Assembly: GCF_027497495.1 (NCBI RefSeq)
Contig: NZ_CP114205.1
Coordinates: 3,844,001 to 3,908,000 of the forward strand
From: Streptomyces tubercidicus
GTDB lineage: Bacteria; Actinomycetota; Actinomycetes; Streptomycetales; Streptomycetaceae
Length of the DNA: 64,000 nt
Direction: 5' to 3'
Each line of letters opens with the position of its first letter. Within the stretch, counting starts at the first letter, position 1. This document shows positions 14,085-29,378 of the stretch, in pieces. The position numbers and the translations under genes were made by a program. The notes under the pieces were generated by a model that was not told the DNA's origin, did not search any database, and saw only the letters and a program-made list of their open reading frames with translations.

Positions 14085-17000
14085 GTGAGCAGCAGGCCAT
14101 CCCGAGGCGCTGCTCGCCTCGCAGCCATACTCGACGCCCTCCCCGACGCGCTGTTGCTCGTCAACTGCAACGGCACGGTCGTCAACGCCAACACCATCGC
14201 GCTGGAGACCTTCGAGGCGCCGGGCACGGCCCTGGTGGGGCGCGGGCTGCTCGATCTGCTGCCGTCCTTCGACTCCAAGCGCATCCCGGGGTCCATGCGG
14301 CGCCGGGACGAGGAGGAAGAGCGCACGCGGACGAAGCCGACGCGGATGGTCGCGCGGCGTACGGACGGGACCGAGCTGCTGGTCGAGGTGACCAGCGCCA
14401 ATCTTGAGGACGGCCGCACGCCGTACGAGTCCGCCTTCGAGGCCGCGTACGCCGATCACCGGAACGGCTATACGGGCAATGAGCTGCTGATGCTCGTGGT
14501 CCGCGATCTGACCGGGACGCTGGACACCGAGACCGAGCTGGCCCGTCAGCAGCGGCAGACCGAGATGATTCTGCGGGCCGCGGCCGAGGGTGTGGTCGGG
14601 GTCGACGCCGACGGCAAGGTCGTGCTCGTCAATCCGTCCGCGGCGCAGATCCTCGGCTACCGGGCGAGCGAGCTGGGCGGCAAGGAGCTGCATCCGCTCA
14701 TTCATCACTCGCGGGCGGACGGCTCGTCGCTGCCATGGGAGGACACACCGCTGGCCGACACGCTCAAGTCGGGGCGCAAGCACCGGGTGCGCGGGCAGGC
14801 GCTGTGGGCGAAGGACGGCCGGTCGGTGTCCGTCGATCTGACGACGGCGCCGGTGCGGGACGGCGATCAGCTCGTCGGCGCGGTGATGACCTTCACCGAC
14901 CGGCGCAAGTTCGATGCGCTGGCGGCCCGGCACAGCCAGCTGCTGGCGGTGCTCGACCAGGCGCTGCGCGGGCCGCTGGAGGAGCTCAAGGGCGAGCTGG
15001 GCACGCTCGCCTCCGACCCGGCGGGCCAGCTCTGGCCCGAGGCGAATCAGATCCTGCACCACCTCGCGGCCGGCCATGCCCGGATGACGACGCTGGTGGA
15101 CAACGTCCTGAGCTATCAGCGGCTGGACTCCGGCAAGGAGAAGCTCAACCGCACCAAGGTCTCCCTGGACGCCGTGATCGCGGCGGGTGTCGAGGGCGCG
15201 ATCGAGCTGATCGGGCCGGGCCGGGCGCAGTTCGCGGTGCATGCGCCGCCGATAGAGGCGACGGTCGACGCGGAGCGGATCGCTCAGGCGCTGTCGCATC
15301 TGATCGCGGATGTCGCGGGGGTGGACTCGACGGGCCGGATGCCGGCCGGTGAGGCTGCCGTGGGCGCGGGTTCGGGACCGGTTCCCGGCGATTCGACGAT
15401 CGTGGTGGCGGTGGCCAAGCGCGGTGATGTCGTACGGATCGAGGTGCGCGGCCCGTTCGGTGGCGGCGACCCGGTCCATGAGCCGATCGTCCGCGGCATC
15501 GTGCGGAAGCACGGCGGGCTGATGCAGACGCATGAGGTGCCCGGCGGCGGGCCCGGCGCGGGCGGCAGCGCGTATGTGCTGGAGCTGCCGGTGGCGGCGG
15601 ACGGCACGTCCCCGGACGGCGCGACGGCCGGGGCGGAGGTGCCGACCGGCAATGAGACGACGGTGATGCCGGTTCCGGCGGCCCGTGCGCGCGGCACGCA
15701 GGGCAACGCGGCGGCCGCGGGCAACGGCGGCCAGGGGCCGGACGACGCGGGGCACGACGGGCACGAGGGCGGCGCGGACGGCGAGGGCGGCGAGGGCCCT
15801 TCCGGTGGTGACGGCGGCGGGCCGGGTGGGTCCGGCGGGACCGGTGGGTCCGGTGAGCCGCTCGGTGGCGGTGGTGCCGAGGCCGGTGCGGCGGTTCCGG
15901 GGCAGGCGGGTGGAGCGCAGCCGACCGGGCGTCGGCGGGCGCGGCACTCGGGTGCGGAGCAGGGCGGGCATCCGGTCGGGCCGGGCGGTTCCGGCGGGGC
16001 CGATGTGTCGCATGGTGCCGTTGGTGACGGTGCGCAAGGTGTGGCGGGCCCAGGTATGGCGGGCCCGGGTGTAGTGGACGGCGGCACGGGGGCGCGCCCC
16101 GGGCACGGTGATGCCGTGCAGGGTGATGCCGTGCACGGTGCCCAGGGTGGCCCGGTCACGGACGGCCGGGGGCTGCCGCCCGGTATGGCGGGGGCCGAGG
16201 CCGTACCGCCGACGGGGCGGCGCCGGGCCCGGCAGGGGGCGACGGAGGGCGGCGGGCTGCCCGCGCTCCCCTCCGGGGCGAGCCCGCATCCGGAGCAGCA
16301 GGGGATCGCGGCGGGGACGCAGGGCCGAGGTCCGGCGGGCGGTCCGCAGGGGCCCGCGGCCGGGCCTCAGGGCCAGGGACAGACTGCCGGTCCGCAGGGG
16401 CCCGGGATGTCGTCGGCCGGTGGGCCGGTGCCGGTGCCGGCCTCCGCGTCGGCGCCTGCCCAGGCGATCCCACAGATTCCAGGTCAGAGCCCGGCTCCGG
16501 GGCAGACTCCGGCGCCGGGCCGGCCGCATGTTCCGGGGCAGGCCGCTGTCCCCGGCCAGACGCCGCCCCCGGGGCCGCAGGGGCTCGCACCCGTCCAGAC
16601 GGGCGGGCGGCGGGCGCGCCGGGCGCTGGCCGAGGCTCCCGAGCGGACCGCAAACGGTGAACGGACCGCCCCGGGTGAGCGGGAAAGGGCAGCCGCGGCC
16701 TCCGGGGCGCAGCAGTCGGCCGGTGCGCGTACCGCCTTCGCGCTGCCGCCCGCCGCCGCGGACCGGACCCCGGAATCGTCGGCGTCGGCGTCCGCGCTGC
16801 CCGCGACCGCGGACCAGGTGCCCGCGCAGTCGGCCGGTCCGCAGGAGGCCACCGGTACGGGACGCCGTAGGGCACGTCGGCCGGTGGCCGGTGGCCCGGA
16901 GGCAGCGGCGGTGCCCGGCGGGCAGCCGGGACAGCCGGGACAGCCGGGACAGCCGGGACAGCCGGGACAGCCAGGGCAGCCGGTGCACGCGCCCGAAGGG

Positions 17001-18617
17001 GCCGTCAGCTCCGGTGCGCCGCAAGGAGAGTGGGACGGCGAGCCGACCGGCAGACGGCGGGCCAGACGGGCCGCGGCCGAGGAGCGCGCGGCGGCCGCGA
17101 TGGCCGACGCCGAGTCGTCCGGCACCTTCGTCGCGGGCCCGGAGGGGCTCGTGGCACAGCCCACCGGACCGGACGGGGCGACGGGCACGGACGGCGGCAC
17201 GGCGCCCGGCAGCGCCCCCGCAGCGGACGCCGGTGCCCCCCAGTCGCCCGAGGCGGCGCAGCCCGCACCCGTCGCGCCTCAGGACCCGCAGAGCCCGCAG
17301 GCCCCGCAGGCCCCCACCGGCCGTCGCCGTGGCCGCCCCAGCCCCGCCGAGGAGGCCGCGGGCCCGCCGCCCGTGCCTCCGCAGGCCGGGCCCGCCGCCA
17401 CGCCGCACCGTCAGCCGCTGCCGCCGGCCGCCGAGGACGACGGGTTCGCCGCGGGGCACTCCCAGGGGCGGGCGTTCAGCGTGCGCACCCTCGGGCAGGG
17501 CGTGCCGTTCGCCCAGCAGATCGCCGATCAGCAGCGCCCGCCGGTGCCGCCCGGCAGCACCCCGCCCGGTGGTACGTCCGCCGGTTCGGGCCGCCGCCGT
17601 AAGCTCGCCGCGCCCCCGCAGGAGGACCGGCGCGCGACGGCCGCCGAGTCCGCCCCGGCCGGGGCGCCTTCGCACCCGGGTGCTCCCCAGCCGCAGCCGC
17701 AGCCCCATCCGCAGGCCCCGGCCCAGCCGCCGCACCCGCAGCACCCGCAGCCGCATCTGATGGACGCGAGCGAGGGGCGGGCCTTTGCGATCTCCGCGCC
17801 CGACGAGGGCAGCGAGGGCCCCGAGCCGCTGGACGGCCCGAACGGCGCCATAGAGGTGATGGACCGTCAGCCGATGCCGATGGACGACGAGCTGCCGCCG
17901 GAGCCGCTGGACAATCCGCGCCGGCTGCTGGTCTGGCCGGCGCCGGATGTCGCCACCCAGCAGGCGCTGAGCGACCGCGGCTACCGCCCGGTGATCGTCA
18001 ACTCCCGCGAGGAGGTGGACGCCCAGATCGCCGCGTACCCGGCGGCGCTCTTCGTCGATCCGCTGACCGGGCCGATCACCCGTACAGCGCTGCAGTCGCT
18101 GCGCCAGGCGGCGGGCGCGGCCGAGGTCCCCGTACTGGTGACCGCCGGTCTGGGGCAGGCCACCCGGGAGGCCGCGTACGGCGCCGATCCGGCCGTGCTC
18201 CTCAAGGCGCTGGCCCCGCGCGACAGTGAGCAGCACCCGCCGCGGGTGCTGCTGATCGAGCAGAACGACGACATCGCGGGCGCCCTGACCATGTCGCTGG
18301 AGCGGCGCGGGATGCAGGTCGGACGGGCCGGCGCGGATGCCGACGCGGTCACCCTCGCGACGCAGATGCGGCCGAATCTGGTCGTGATGGATCTGATGCA
18401 GGTGCGGCGGCGCCGGGCCGGCATCGTCGACTGGCTGCGCGCCAACGGACTGCTCGACCACACCCCGCTGGTCGTCTACACCTCCGCCGACATGGACCCG
18501 GCGCAGCTGCCCCGGCTGGCGGCCGGTGAGACGGTGCTCTTCCTGGCGGAGCGCTCCACGAGCGCCGAGGTACAGGCCCGGATCGTCGACCTGCTCGCCA
18601 AGATCGGTACGAACTGA
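14085..18617 (+). CDS. Large PAS-domain pseudokinase with receiver-like C-terminus
   Basis: The 1510-residue protein starts at GTG 14085. PAS domains lie at about 8-60 (ILDALPDALLLVNCNGTVVNAN) and 155-275 (AAAEGVVGVDADGKVVLVNPSAAQILGYRASEL). A kinase-like dimerisation and ATPase region follows (280-505), but the SHELRTPL position reads DQALRGPL, with Gln292 in place of the phospho-acceptor His, and the G boxes are weak. Then comes about 750 residues of disordered Gly/Pro/Gln-rich linker with seven TGRRRAR-type motifs. The end has two receiver-like domains (about 1280-1380 and 1385-1510). The last keeps Asp1436 (VVMDLM) and Thr (VYTSAD) but not the usual KP lysine. It is probably a scaffold or signal-reading protein rather than an active kinase. 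Confidence 0.8.
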   Translation: MSSRPSRGAARLAAILDALPDALLLVNCNGTVVNANTIALETFEAPGTALVGRGLLDLLPSFDSKRIPGSMRRRDEEEERTRTKPTRMVARRTDGTELLVEVTSANLEDGRTPYESAFEAAYADHRNGYTGNELLMLVVRDLTGTLDTETELARQQRQTEMILRAAAEGVVGVDADGKVVLVNPSAAQILGYRASELGGKELHPLIHHSRADGSSLPWEDTPLADTLKSGRKHRVRGQALWAKDGRSVSVDLTTAPVRDGDQLVGAVMTFTDRRKFDALAARHSQLLAVLDQALRGPLEELKGELGTLASDPAGQLWPEANQILHHLAAGHARMTTLVDNVLSYQRLDSGKEKLNRTKVSLDAVIAAGVEGAIELIGPGRAQFAVHAPPIEATVDAERIAQALSHLIADVAGVDSTGRMPAGEAAVGAGSGPVPGDSTIVVAVAKRGDVVRIEVRGPFGGGDPVHEPIVRGIVRKHGGLMQTHEVPGGGPGAGGSAYVLELPVAADGTSPDGATAGAEVPTGNETTVMPVPAARARGTQGNAAAAGNGGQGPDDAGHDGHEGGADGEGGEGPSGGDGGGPGGSGGTGGSGEPLGGGGAEAGAAVPGQAGGAQPTGRRRARHSGAEQGGHPVGPGGSGGADVSHGAVGDGAQGVAGPGMAGPGVVDGGTGARPGHGDAVQGDAVHGAQGGPVTDGRGLPPGMAGAEAVPPTGRRRARQGATEGGGLPALPSGASPHPEQQGIAAGTQGRGPAGGPQGPAAGPQGQGQTAGPQGPGMSSAGGPVPVPASASAPAQAIPQIPGQSPAPGQTPAPGRPHVPGQAAVPGQTPPPGPQGLAPVQTGGRRARRALAEAPERTANGERTAPGERERAAAASGAQQSAGARTAFALPPAAADRTPESSASASALPATADQVPAQSAGPQEATGTGRRRARRPVAGGPEAAAVPGGQPGQPGQPGQPGQPGQPGQPVHAPEGAVSSGAPQGEWDGEPTGRRRARRAAAEERAAAAMADAESSGTFVAGPEGLVAQPTGPDGATGTDGGTAPGSAPAADAGAPQSPEAAQPAPVAPQDPQSPQAPQAPTGRRRGRPSPAEEAAGPPPVPPQAGPAATPHRQPLPPAAEDDGFAAGHSQGRAFSVRTLGQGVPFAQQIADQQRPPVPPGSTPPGGTSAGSGRRRKLAAPPQEDRRATAAESAPAGAPSHPGAPQPQPQPHPQAPAQPPHPQHPQPHLMDASEGRAFAISAPDEGSEGPEPLDGPNGAIEVMDRQPMPMDDELPPEPLDNPRRLLVWPAPDVATQQALSDRGYRPVIVNSREEVDAQIAAYPAALFVDPLTGPITRTALQSLRQAAGAAEVPVLVTAGLGQATREAAYGADPAVLLKALAPRDSEQHPPRVLLIEQNDDIAGALTMSLERRGMQVGRAGADADAVTLATQMRPNLVVMDLMQVRRRRAGIVDWLRANGLLDHTPLVVYTSADMDPAQLPRLAAGETVLFLAERSTSAEVQARIVDLLAKIGTN
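16923..16976 (+). repeat. 9-bp coding tandem repeat (Gln-Pro-Gly)n
   Basis: Five exact CAGCCGGGA units followed by a variant CAGCCAGGG encode a (QPG) run inside the linker of the PAS pseudokinase gene. In-frame 9-bp units can expand or shrink without a frameshift, so length variation between strains is expected. Confidence 0.9.
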
Positions 18618-18772
18618 CCGCCCCGTACGCGAACTGACCGCCCCGTAGGGGACCCGGACCAACGGGCCCCCTACGGGCTGTCTCCTACGGGCTCTCGCTG
18701 GGCTCTCCTCCTAAGGAACGCCCTAGAGGACTCCCTACGGGATGCCCCAGGGGACGCCCCCCAGGGGACGCC

Positions 18773-20422
<1,650 letters not shown>

Positions 20423-20472
20423 CGGGTGCCTCCGCTGTGTACGGGCGGGTAATGGTGCTGAGATTGTCGACG

Positions 20473-20488
20473 CATACCGCTCGGTATG
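20473..20488. promoter_or_regulatory. Palindromic TetR-type operator upstream of acyl-CoA ligase
   Basis: CATACCGCTCGGTATG is a perfect inverted repeat of CATACCG with a 2-bp centre. ATACCG-xx-CGGTAT sites are typical operators of TetR regulators that control lipid and acyl-CoA genes in actinomycetes. No tetR gene is in the immediate area, so the regulator would act in trans. Confidence 0.7.
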
Positions 20489-20733
20489 TCACGACCTCGG
20501 GGGTGTGTTCTTGCCCGCTCACCCCAGGTGACAGACCCCTAAGGGTCGAACCGCCGTGCGGCCTCGTCGGCCGCCGCGCCGGCCGTCCGCCATTCCCCCA
20601 GGTCAAAGCACCAGTGGCGGCCATTCACCCGGAGGGATGGCCCCTACGGCACGTTGCTTGTGCCGTGTCCCGGCGGAGCAGCACGCTGGCGGGCGTCCGG
20701 ATTACCGGTTCCTTCTTCTGACAGGAGCGTCAT

Positions 20734-20973
20734 ATGCGCCCCCACCTCGGTCGTTGCCTTGTCATTGCTGCCCTGGGCGGTGTCAGCGTTCTCGCCTGCG
20801 GCACCGCTCAGGCGGCGTCCACGAACGCACCGGCGGCGCGGGCCGCCGGTGACGCCCCCGCCCTCGGCCGCCCGCTGTTCGGCGGGCAGTTCGACCCCGT
20901 AGGGGGGATGGGCGGGGGCGTGATCTCCGGTGGCGGGCGGCCGGTGGCCACCCAGGCCGGCGGCGGGGTCTGA
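20734..20973 (+). CDS. Small secreted glycine-rich protein (79 aa)
   Basis: ATG 20734 follows AGGAG by 7 bp. A signal peptide is clear (MRPHLGRCLVIAALGGVSVLACGTAQAA, with AQAA as the cleavage region). The LSVLAC-like sequence (VSVLACG) also resembles a lipobox, so it could be a lipoprotein. The mature part is short, Gly/Ala-rich and unstructured (FGGQFDPVGGMGGGVISGGGRPV). The family is not recognised. Confidence 0.65.
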   Translation: MRPHLGRCLVIAALGGVSVLACGTAQAASTNAPAARAAGDAPALGRPLFGGQFDPVGGMGGGVISGGGRPVATQAGGGV

Positions 20974-21017
20974 GGGCGCGGCGCCGGCCGCCGGACACCG
21001 GCGGCCCGGCCCGGTGC

Positions 21018-22892
21018 TCACGGGCGCCGATCGGCCACCGGTGTCACCGCCTGGAGGACCAGTACGGAGAGATCGTCCTCGACCGGGCCGGTGCCGAAGT
21101 CGTGGGCGGCGCGGCGTACATGCTCGGCGAGGGCCTTGGCGCCGAGGCCCGTGCCGTCCCGGAGTACCTCGATCAGGCCGTCGTTGTCGTCCAACTGCCA
21201 GTTGCCGCAACGGCGTTCGGTGACGCCGTCGGTCACGCACAGCAGGGTCTCGCCCGGGGCGAGGATGAAGGAGCTGGCCTGGAATTCGGTGCCCTCGTCG
21301 ATACCGAGCAGCATCTGGGGGTCGGAGGCCGCCTCGACCCTGCCGTCGACGAACATGTGCAGCGGCGGCGGATGGCCGGCGGTGGCGACCGTGCAGCGGG
21401 CGCCGGGGGTGCCCGGATCGACCTCCAGCTCGCCGTACAGCAGGCTCAGAAAGCGGGAGCTGGCCTGTTCGCCGCCGAGCTCCACCGCCTCCGCGCTCTC
21501 CTCGGCCATGGCCAGATTCAGCCTGCCGAGCACCGATTCGACGCCATGCCCCTCGCGGGCCAGCAGCCGCACCAGGTGGCGGGCCAGACCGGTGACGGAC
21601 ATCGCCTCGGGGTCCTTGCCCTGTACGTCGCCGAGCAGGAAGCACCAGCGCCGGTGGCCCATCGGGAAGACGTCGTAGAAGTCGCCGCCGACGGTCTGGC
21701 CCTCGCCGTGCGGCTCGTACACGATCGCCGTGTCGACGCCGGGAATACTGGCGAGCGTCGCGGGCAGCTGCCGCCGCTGGAGCGCCAGGCTGATCGTGGT
21801 CTGCCGGGTGTACTGACGGGCGGTGTACACGGCCTGGGCGACCCGGCGGGCCACATCCTCGACCATCCGCACCACGGTGTCGGTCATCTGGAGGTGCCCG
21901 GCCCGGCCGAGCAGCAGCATCCCCTGATCGGTGTCCCGGGCGACCAGGGGGAAGGCCAGCGCGGACCCGCCCGAGGAGGTCACACCGGCGCATTCCGGCC
22001 ACGGCCAGGGGGTGCCGGCGGTGCGGATGACGTCGGACGGCGGGTCCATCTCCAGGTCGGCGCGGAGCGGAGTGATCCGCCGCTCGTCGATGTGCCAGAC
22101 CCGGGACAGCTGCATCCCGCCGCCTTCGGTGGTCAGCCAGATCGCGCACCAGTCGGCGAGCCGGGGCACCAGCAGCTGGGCGGCGAGCGCGGTGACCATG
22201 TCCTGGTCGAGCTGCCCGGCCAGCAGTTCGCTGGTCTCGGCGAGGAAGGACGGGCCGCCCCGGTCGGCCCACTCGGCGGCGTACCCGTGCGGGCGGCGGC
22301 GCTGGGCCACCGGCTGGGCCGCCGGGGCGGGAGGCTCGGCGGCCCGCGACGCCGCCGGCTGGGGCACGGAGCTGATCGTTCCGGGCTGCCCCTCGGTGGA
22401 CTCCAGCCGGAACCACACGGTCTTCACGGACTTGCGGTAGGTCACGCCCCATGACTCCGCCAGCGCGCTGACCAGCTGGAGCCCGTATCCCGGCTCTCCG
22501 GCGCGGGCGTCCACCCCGCCGCGTACCCGCCGGGCGGGATGCCGGTCGGAGACCTCCATCACCAGGCCCAGCCTGGCCCGGCGGCGCGCCCCGCCGTCCC
22601 CGTCGCCCCCGTCGGGCTCCTGGTCGTGCTCCAGTCGGCAGGTCACATCGATCTCGGTACCGGCGTACATCACGGCATTGGTGACCAGCTCGCTGGTGAG
22701 CAGGACCGCGTCGTGGATCAGCTCCGCGTTGATCGCCGCCGCGCCGGGCCCTGCCGTGGCGGGTGGCGCGGCCGCCCGTTCGGTGAGCAGCGCGCGCACG
22801 AATTTACGTGCGCCGGCGGCCGCGAGCTGGTTCGCGGGCAGCCCTTTCCGGGACACGGATTCCGTCGTGTGCGGGGAGGACAGCGATACCAC
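21018..22892 (-). CDS. RsbU-type PP2C phosphatase with N-terminal HATPase and GAF-like domain
   Basis: The 624-residue protein begins with an RsbW-type ATPase (ELVTNAVMYAGT N-box; GYGLQLVSALAESWGV), then a GAF-like central part (about 225-370), and ends in a SpoIIE/PP2C domain (GGDFYDVFPMG metal Asp motif, LLGDVQGKDPEAM, TAGHPPPL, LCVTDGVTERR, DDLSVLVLQ). Such phosphatases dephosphorylate anti-anti-sigma factors in partner-switching pathways. Fusing a kinase-like ATPase to the phosphatase is common in Streptomyces. It is divergent from osaA, with about 120 bp between, so they may share a promoter region. Confidence 0.88.
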   Translation of the reverse strand: MVSLSSPHTTESVSRKGLPANQLAAAGARKFVRALLTERAAAPPATAGPGAAAINAELIHDAVLLTSELVTNAVMYAGTEIDVTCRLEHDQEPDGGDGDGGARRRARLGLVMEVSDRHPARRVRGGVDARAGEPGYGLQLVSALAESWGVTYRKSVKTVWFRLESTEGQPGTISSVPQPAASRAAEPPAPAAQPVAQRRRPHGYAAEWADRGGPSFLAETSELLAGQLDQDMVTALAAQLLVPRLADWCAIWLTTEGGGMQLSRVWHIDERRITPLRADLEMDPPSDVIRTAGTPWPWPECAGVTSSGGSALAFPLVARDTDQGMLLLGRAGHLQMTDTVVRMVEDVARRVAQAVYTARQYTRQTTISLALQRRQLPATLASIPGVDTAIVYEPHGEGQTVGGDFYDVFPMGHRRWCFLLGDVQGKDPEAMSVTGLARHLVRLLAREGHGVESVLGRLNLAMAEESAEAVELGGEQASSRFLSLLYGELEVDPGTPGARCTVATAGHPPPLHMFVDGRVEAASDPQMLLGIDEGTEFQASSFILAPGETLLCVTDGVTERRCGNWQLDDNDGLIEVLRDGTGLGAKALAEHVRRAAHDFGTGPVEDDLSVLVLQAVTPVADRRP

Positions 22893-23015
22893 TGCGCCCC
22901 CTGGATAAGCCGGGAAAAAGTGATTACAAGCGCTTTATACTATGTCATACCTGCCCAAATTGATCACTCTGCCCGATGGGATTTCCCCGCTTCGATGTCT
23001 GGGGGATGGTGTGCC

Positions 23016-27400
<4,385 letters not shown>

Positions 27401-27404
<4 letters not shown>

Positions 27405-28315
27405 CGACCACACCCGACACCTCATCCAGCATCCTCATCGTCGACGACATGGAGGAGAACCTGGTCGCGCTGGAGGCCGTTCTGGGCTCCCTCACCCAGA
27501 AAGTGGTCCGGGCGCGATCCGGCGAAGAGGCCCTCAAGGCCATGCTCCGCGAGGAATTCGCGGTGGTGCTCATCGACGTACTGATGCCGGGCATGAACGG
27601 CTTCGAGACCGCCGCCAATATCAAGGGCCTGGACCAGACCAAGGACGTCCCGATCATCCTCCTCACCGGCGCCTCGGTCGACCCCAATTACGCCTATCGC
27701 GGCTACACGGTCGGCGCCGCCGATTTCCTCATCAAGCCCTTCGACCCGTGGTTGCTGCGCACCAAGGTGAACGTCTTCCTGGACCTGCACCGCAAGAACC
27801 GCCAACTCGCCGCCCAGGCCGAACAGTTGAAACGCCTGCTGACCTCGGACGAACAGCCCCGAGGCGAGGGCGCCCCGCCTGGCGGCGCGCCCGTCACCCC
27901 ACCCGGCGCCGCGACGACGACCGCGTCGACGGCCACGACGGGGACGGACACGGGCGCGCCCCCGGCCCCGCCCGCCACCACGGTGTCGGCCTCGGCTCCG
28001 GCCTCTCCCCTGGCGCCCCAGGAACACCCGGATCCGCAGCAGCACCGGGAACCGGGCCGGCAGACCGAGCACCCTCCCCTCCCCACGGACGTCCCCGGCG
28101 CCCCCGCACCCCCGGAGCCGCCCCCCGAGCCGCCCCCGCAGCCGGTGGCCCCCGCCGCAGGCGACGCCTCCCGCCTCGCAGAAATCGCCGGCCAGCTCGC
28201 CGAAGTGGAACTCCTCCTGCGCGACGCCAAAGGCTCCGACAAGGAACGCCTTGCCGACCGCATCGCCGAATTGGAGGCGTCAGTGGGACGGTTGCTGGTG
28301 AGCCGGGGGACGTGA
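27401..28315 (+). CDS. osaB: OsaB-like response regulator with coiled-coil tail
   Basis: The 304-residue protein has an N-terminal receiver (ILIVDDMEENL; phospho-acceptor Asp59 in LIDVLMP; Thr in LLTGAS; Lys in LIKPF), a Pro/Ala-rich linker (about 150-255) and a C-terminal coiled coil (LAEIAGQLAEVELLLRDAKG, then RIAELEASVGRLL). No DNA-binding domain is visible, as in OsaB, which acts downstream of OsaA in osmotic adaptation. ATG overlaps the osaA stop (ATGA), so they are translationally coupled. Confidence 0.88.
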
Positions 28316-28478
28316 CTCCGGCTCTGCCGGGCGAGTTGGGCGGAATTTCCCACGTTCGCGACATTCCCCACGATCAAGATTGACCTTGCCGAATACCCTT
28401 GCTGGGCAGGGCTGTTGGGCCCTACGTTTATTCGTGTCGCTGACCACGACACGAGTGAAAAACGAGGGGAACAGGTTC

Positions 28479-28823
28479 ATGGGAACGACGAAGCGTATGG
28501 CGCGATCTGCGGGCATCCTGGCTACAGCGGCGGGCATCGGCATGACGGCTCTGGCCGCACCCGCCCAGGCTGACAGCGTCAAGTGCCCGGCCAAGCAGTC
28601 CTGCTTCTATTCGAAGACCTGGTACAGGGGCGAGAGCTCAGGCGGAATGGACAATCCTCCGGTGTGCGTCAACCTCAATTTCGGTGCGCACTCCATGAAG
28701 AACGAGGGCTCCCGGTATGCCGCCGTCGCTTACTTCAAGCGCAACTGCACCGGCGATTACATCTCCATCCCCGCAGGCGTGAATCACAACGACTTCGCCG
28801 GCACGATCCGGAGCTACCACTGA
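28479..28823 (+). CDS. Small secreted peptidase inhibitor I36-like / crystallin-type protein
   Basis: The 114-residue protein has a signal peptide (KRMARSAGILATAAGIGMTALAAPAQA, cleavage after AQA) and a Cys-containing mature part: CPAKQSCFYSKTWYRGESS, CVNLNF, then FKRNCTGDYISIPAG. This pattern, with CxxxxxCFYxxxxYxG, is typical of Streptomyces I36-type inhibitors with a beta/gamma-crystallin-like fold. RBS GAGGGGA precedes ATG. A related truncated gene is at 46858-47190. Confidence 0.75.
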   Translation: MGTTKRMARSAGILATAAGIGMTALAAPAQADSVKCPAKQSCFYSKTWYRGESSGGMDNPPVCVNLNFGAHSMKNEGSRYAAVAYFKRNCTGDYISIPAGVNHNDFAGTIRSYH

Positions 28824-28832
28824 GGTAGGAAC

Positions 28833-28869
28833 CCCTGAGGCGTAACGCCGAGAGCGTTACGCCTCAGGG
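28833..28869. terminator. Bidirectional terminator
   Basis: CCCTGAGGCGTAACGC (28833-28848) pairs perfectly with GCGTTACGCCTCAGGG (28854-28869) across a 5-base loop. It lies between two converging genes and can serve both. Confidence 0.85.
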
Positions 28870-28880
28870 TCTTCTCAGGC

Positions 28881-29045
28881 TCAGGCGCTCTTGTTCCGAC
28901 TCTCCGGAAGCTTGTTGATGGTAAAGGCGTAGATTCCCCCAAGGGCGAATATCGCCAGATACTGGGCCCAGGTGACGCCATCGAGCGCCCTGTCCACCAC
29001 CATCAGCACGCCGGCCCAGAGAACTGTGAATGCGATCTTGGCCAT
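28881..29045 (-). CDS. Small membrane protein (54 aa)
   Basis: The ORF starts at ATG 29045 and encodes two hydrophobic stretches (KIAFTVLWAGVLMVV and YLAIFALGGIYAFTI) joined by DRALDGVTWAQ, ending with charged ESRNKSA. AGTGAGGAAACC before the start gives an RBS (GAGGA). Codon use is coding-like and it sits opposite a perfect terminator. No family is recognised. Confidence 0.6.
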   Translation of the reverse strand: MAKIAFTVLWAGVLMVVDRALDGVTWAQYLAIFALGGIYAFTINKLPESRNKSA

Positions 29046-29378
29046 CAGGTTTCCTCACTCGCCCCCGAATATCCCTGATTCAACTTCCTTACACAGAGCG
29101 CAGCATGGGTCAGATGCCGCGCTCTCTTTACGACTCACGAACGAACTTACTTGTCGGTATGCGCTTCAGGGAACCCCATTCAGCGGATCTTGAGCATGAT
29201 GATTCCGTGAAACTCGCACGTGCAGTCGATCTCCGCACTTCGGCTGACTGATCCTCAATGTCCCTATATCTGCGGGAGTGAAGGGCTGCGGTACGCCGGG
29301 ATAGCCATCTCGAAGGCACGCGGGACCGGAGCCTGTTCCGGGCGGCGCCACGACGGGTGGGGCGCTGCGGGTGGGGCC
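29046..29378. other. Intergenic stretch without a visible gene
   Basis: These 333 bp have lower GC than the surroundings (for example 29071-29230) and no coding frame with an RBS. Promoter elements for the small membrane gene are probably here, but I cannot place them. Confidence 0.4.

Noticed and set aside
14001..18662. Very long open frame of about 1550 codons on the minus strand
   Set aside because: It is the antisense of the PAS pseudokinase gene, is rich in Arg/Gly/His, and has no domain; long antisense frames are normal in high-GC DNA.
22539..23015. Upstream in-frame extension of osaA
   Set aside because: It overlaps the divergent phosphatase gene and lacks conserved sequence; ATG 23016 has a good RBS.
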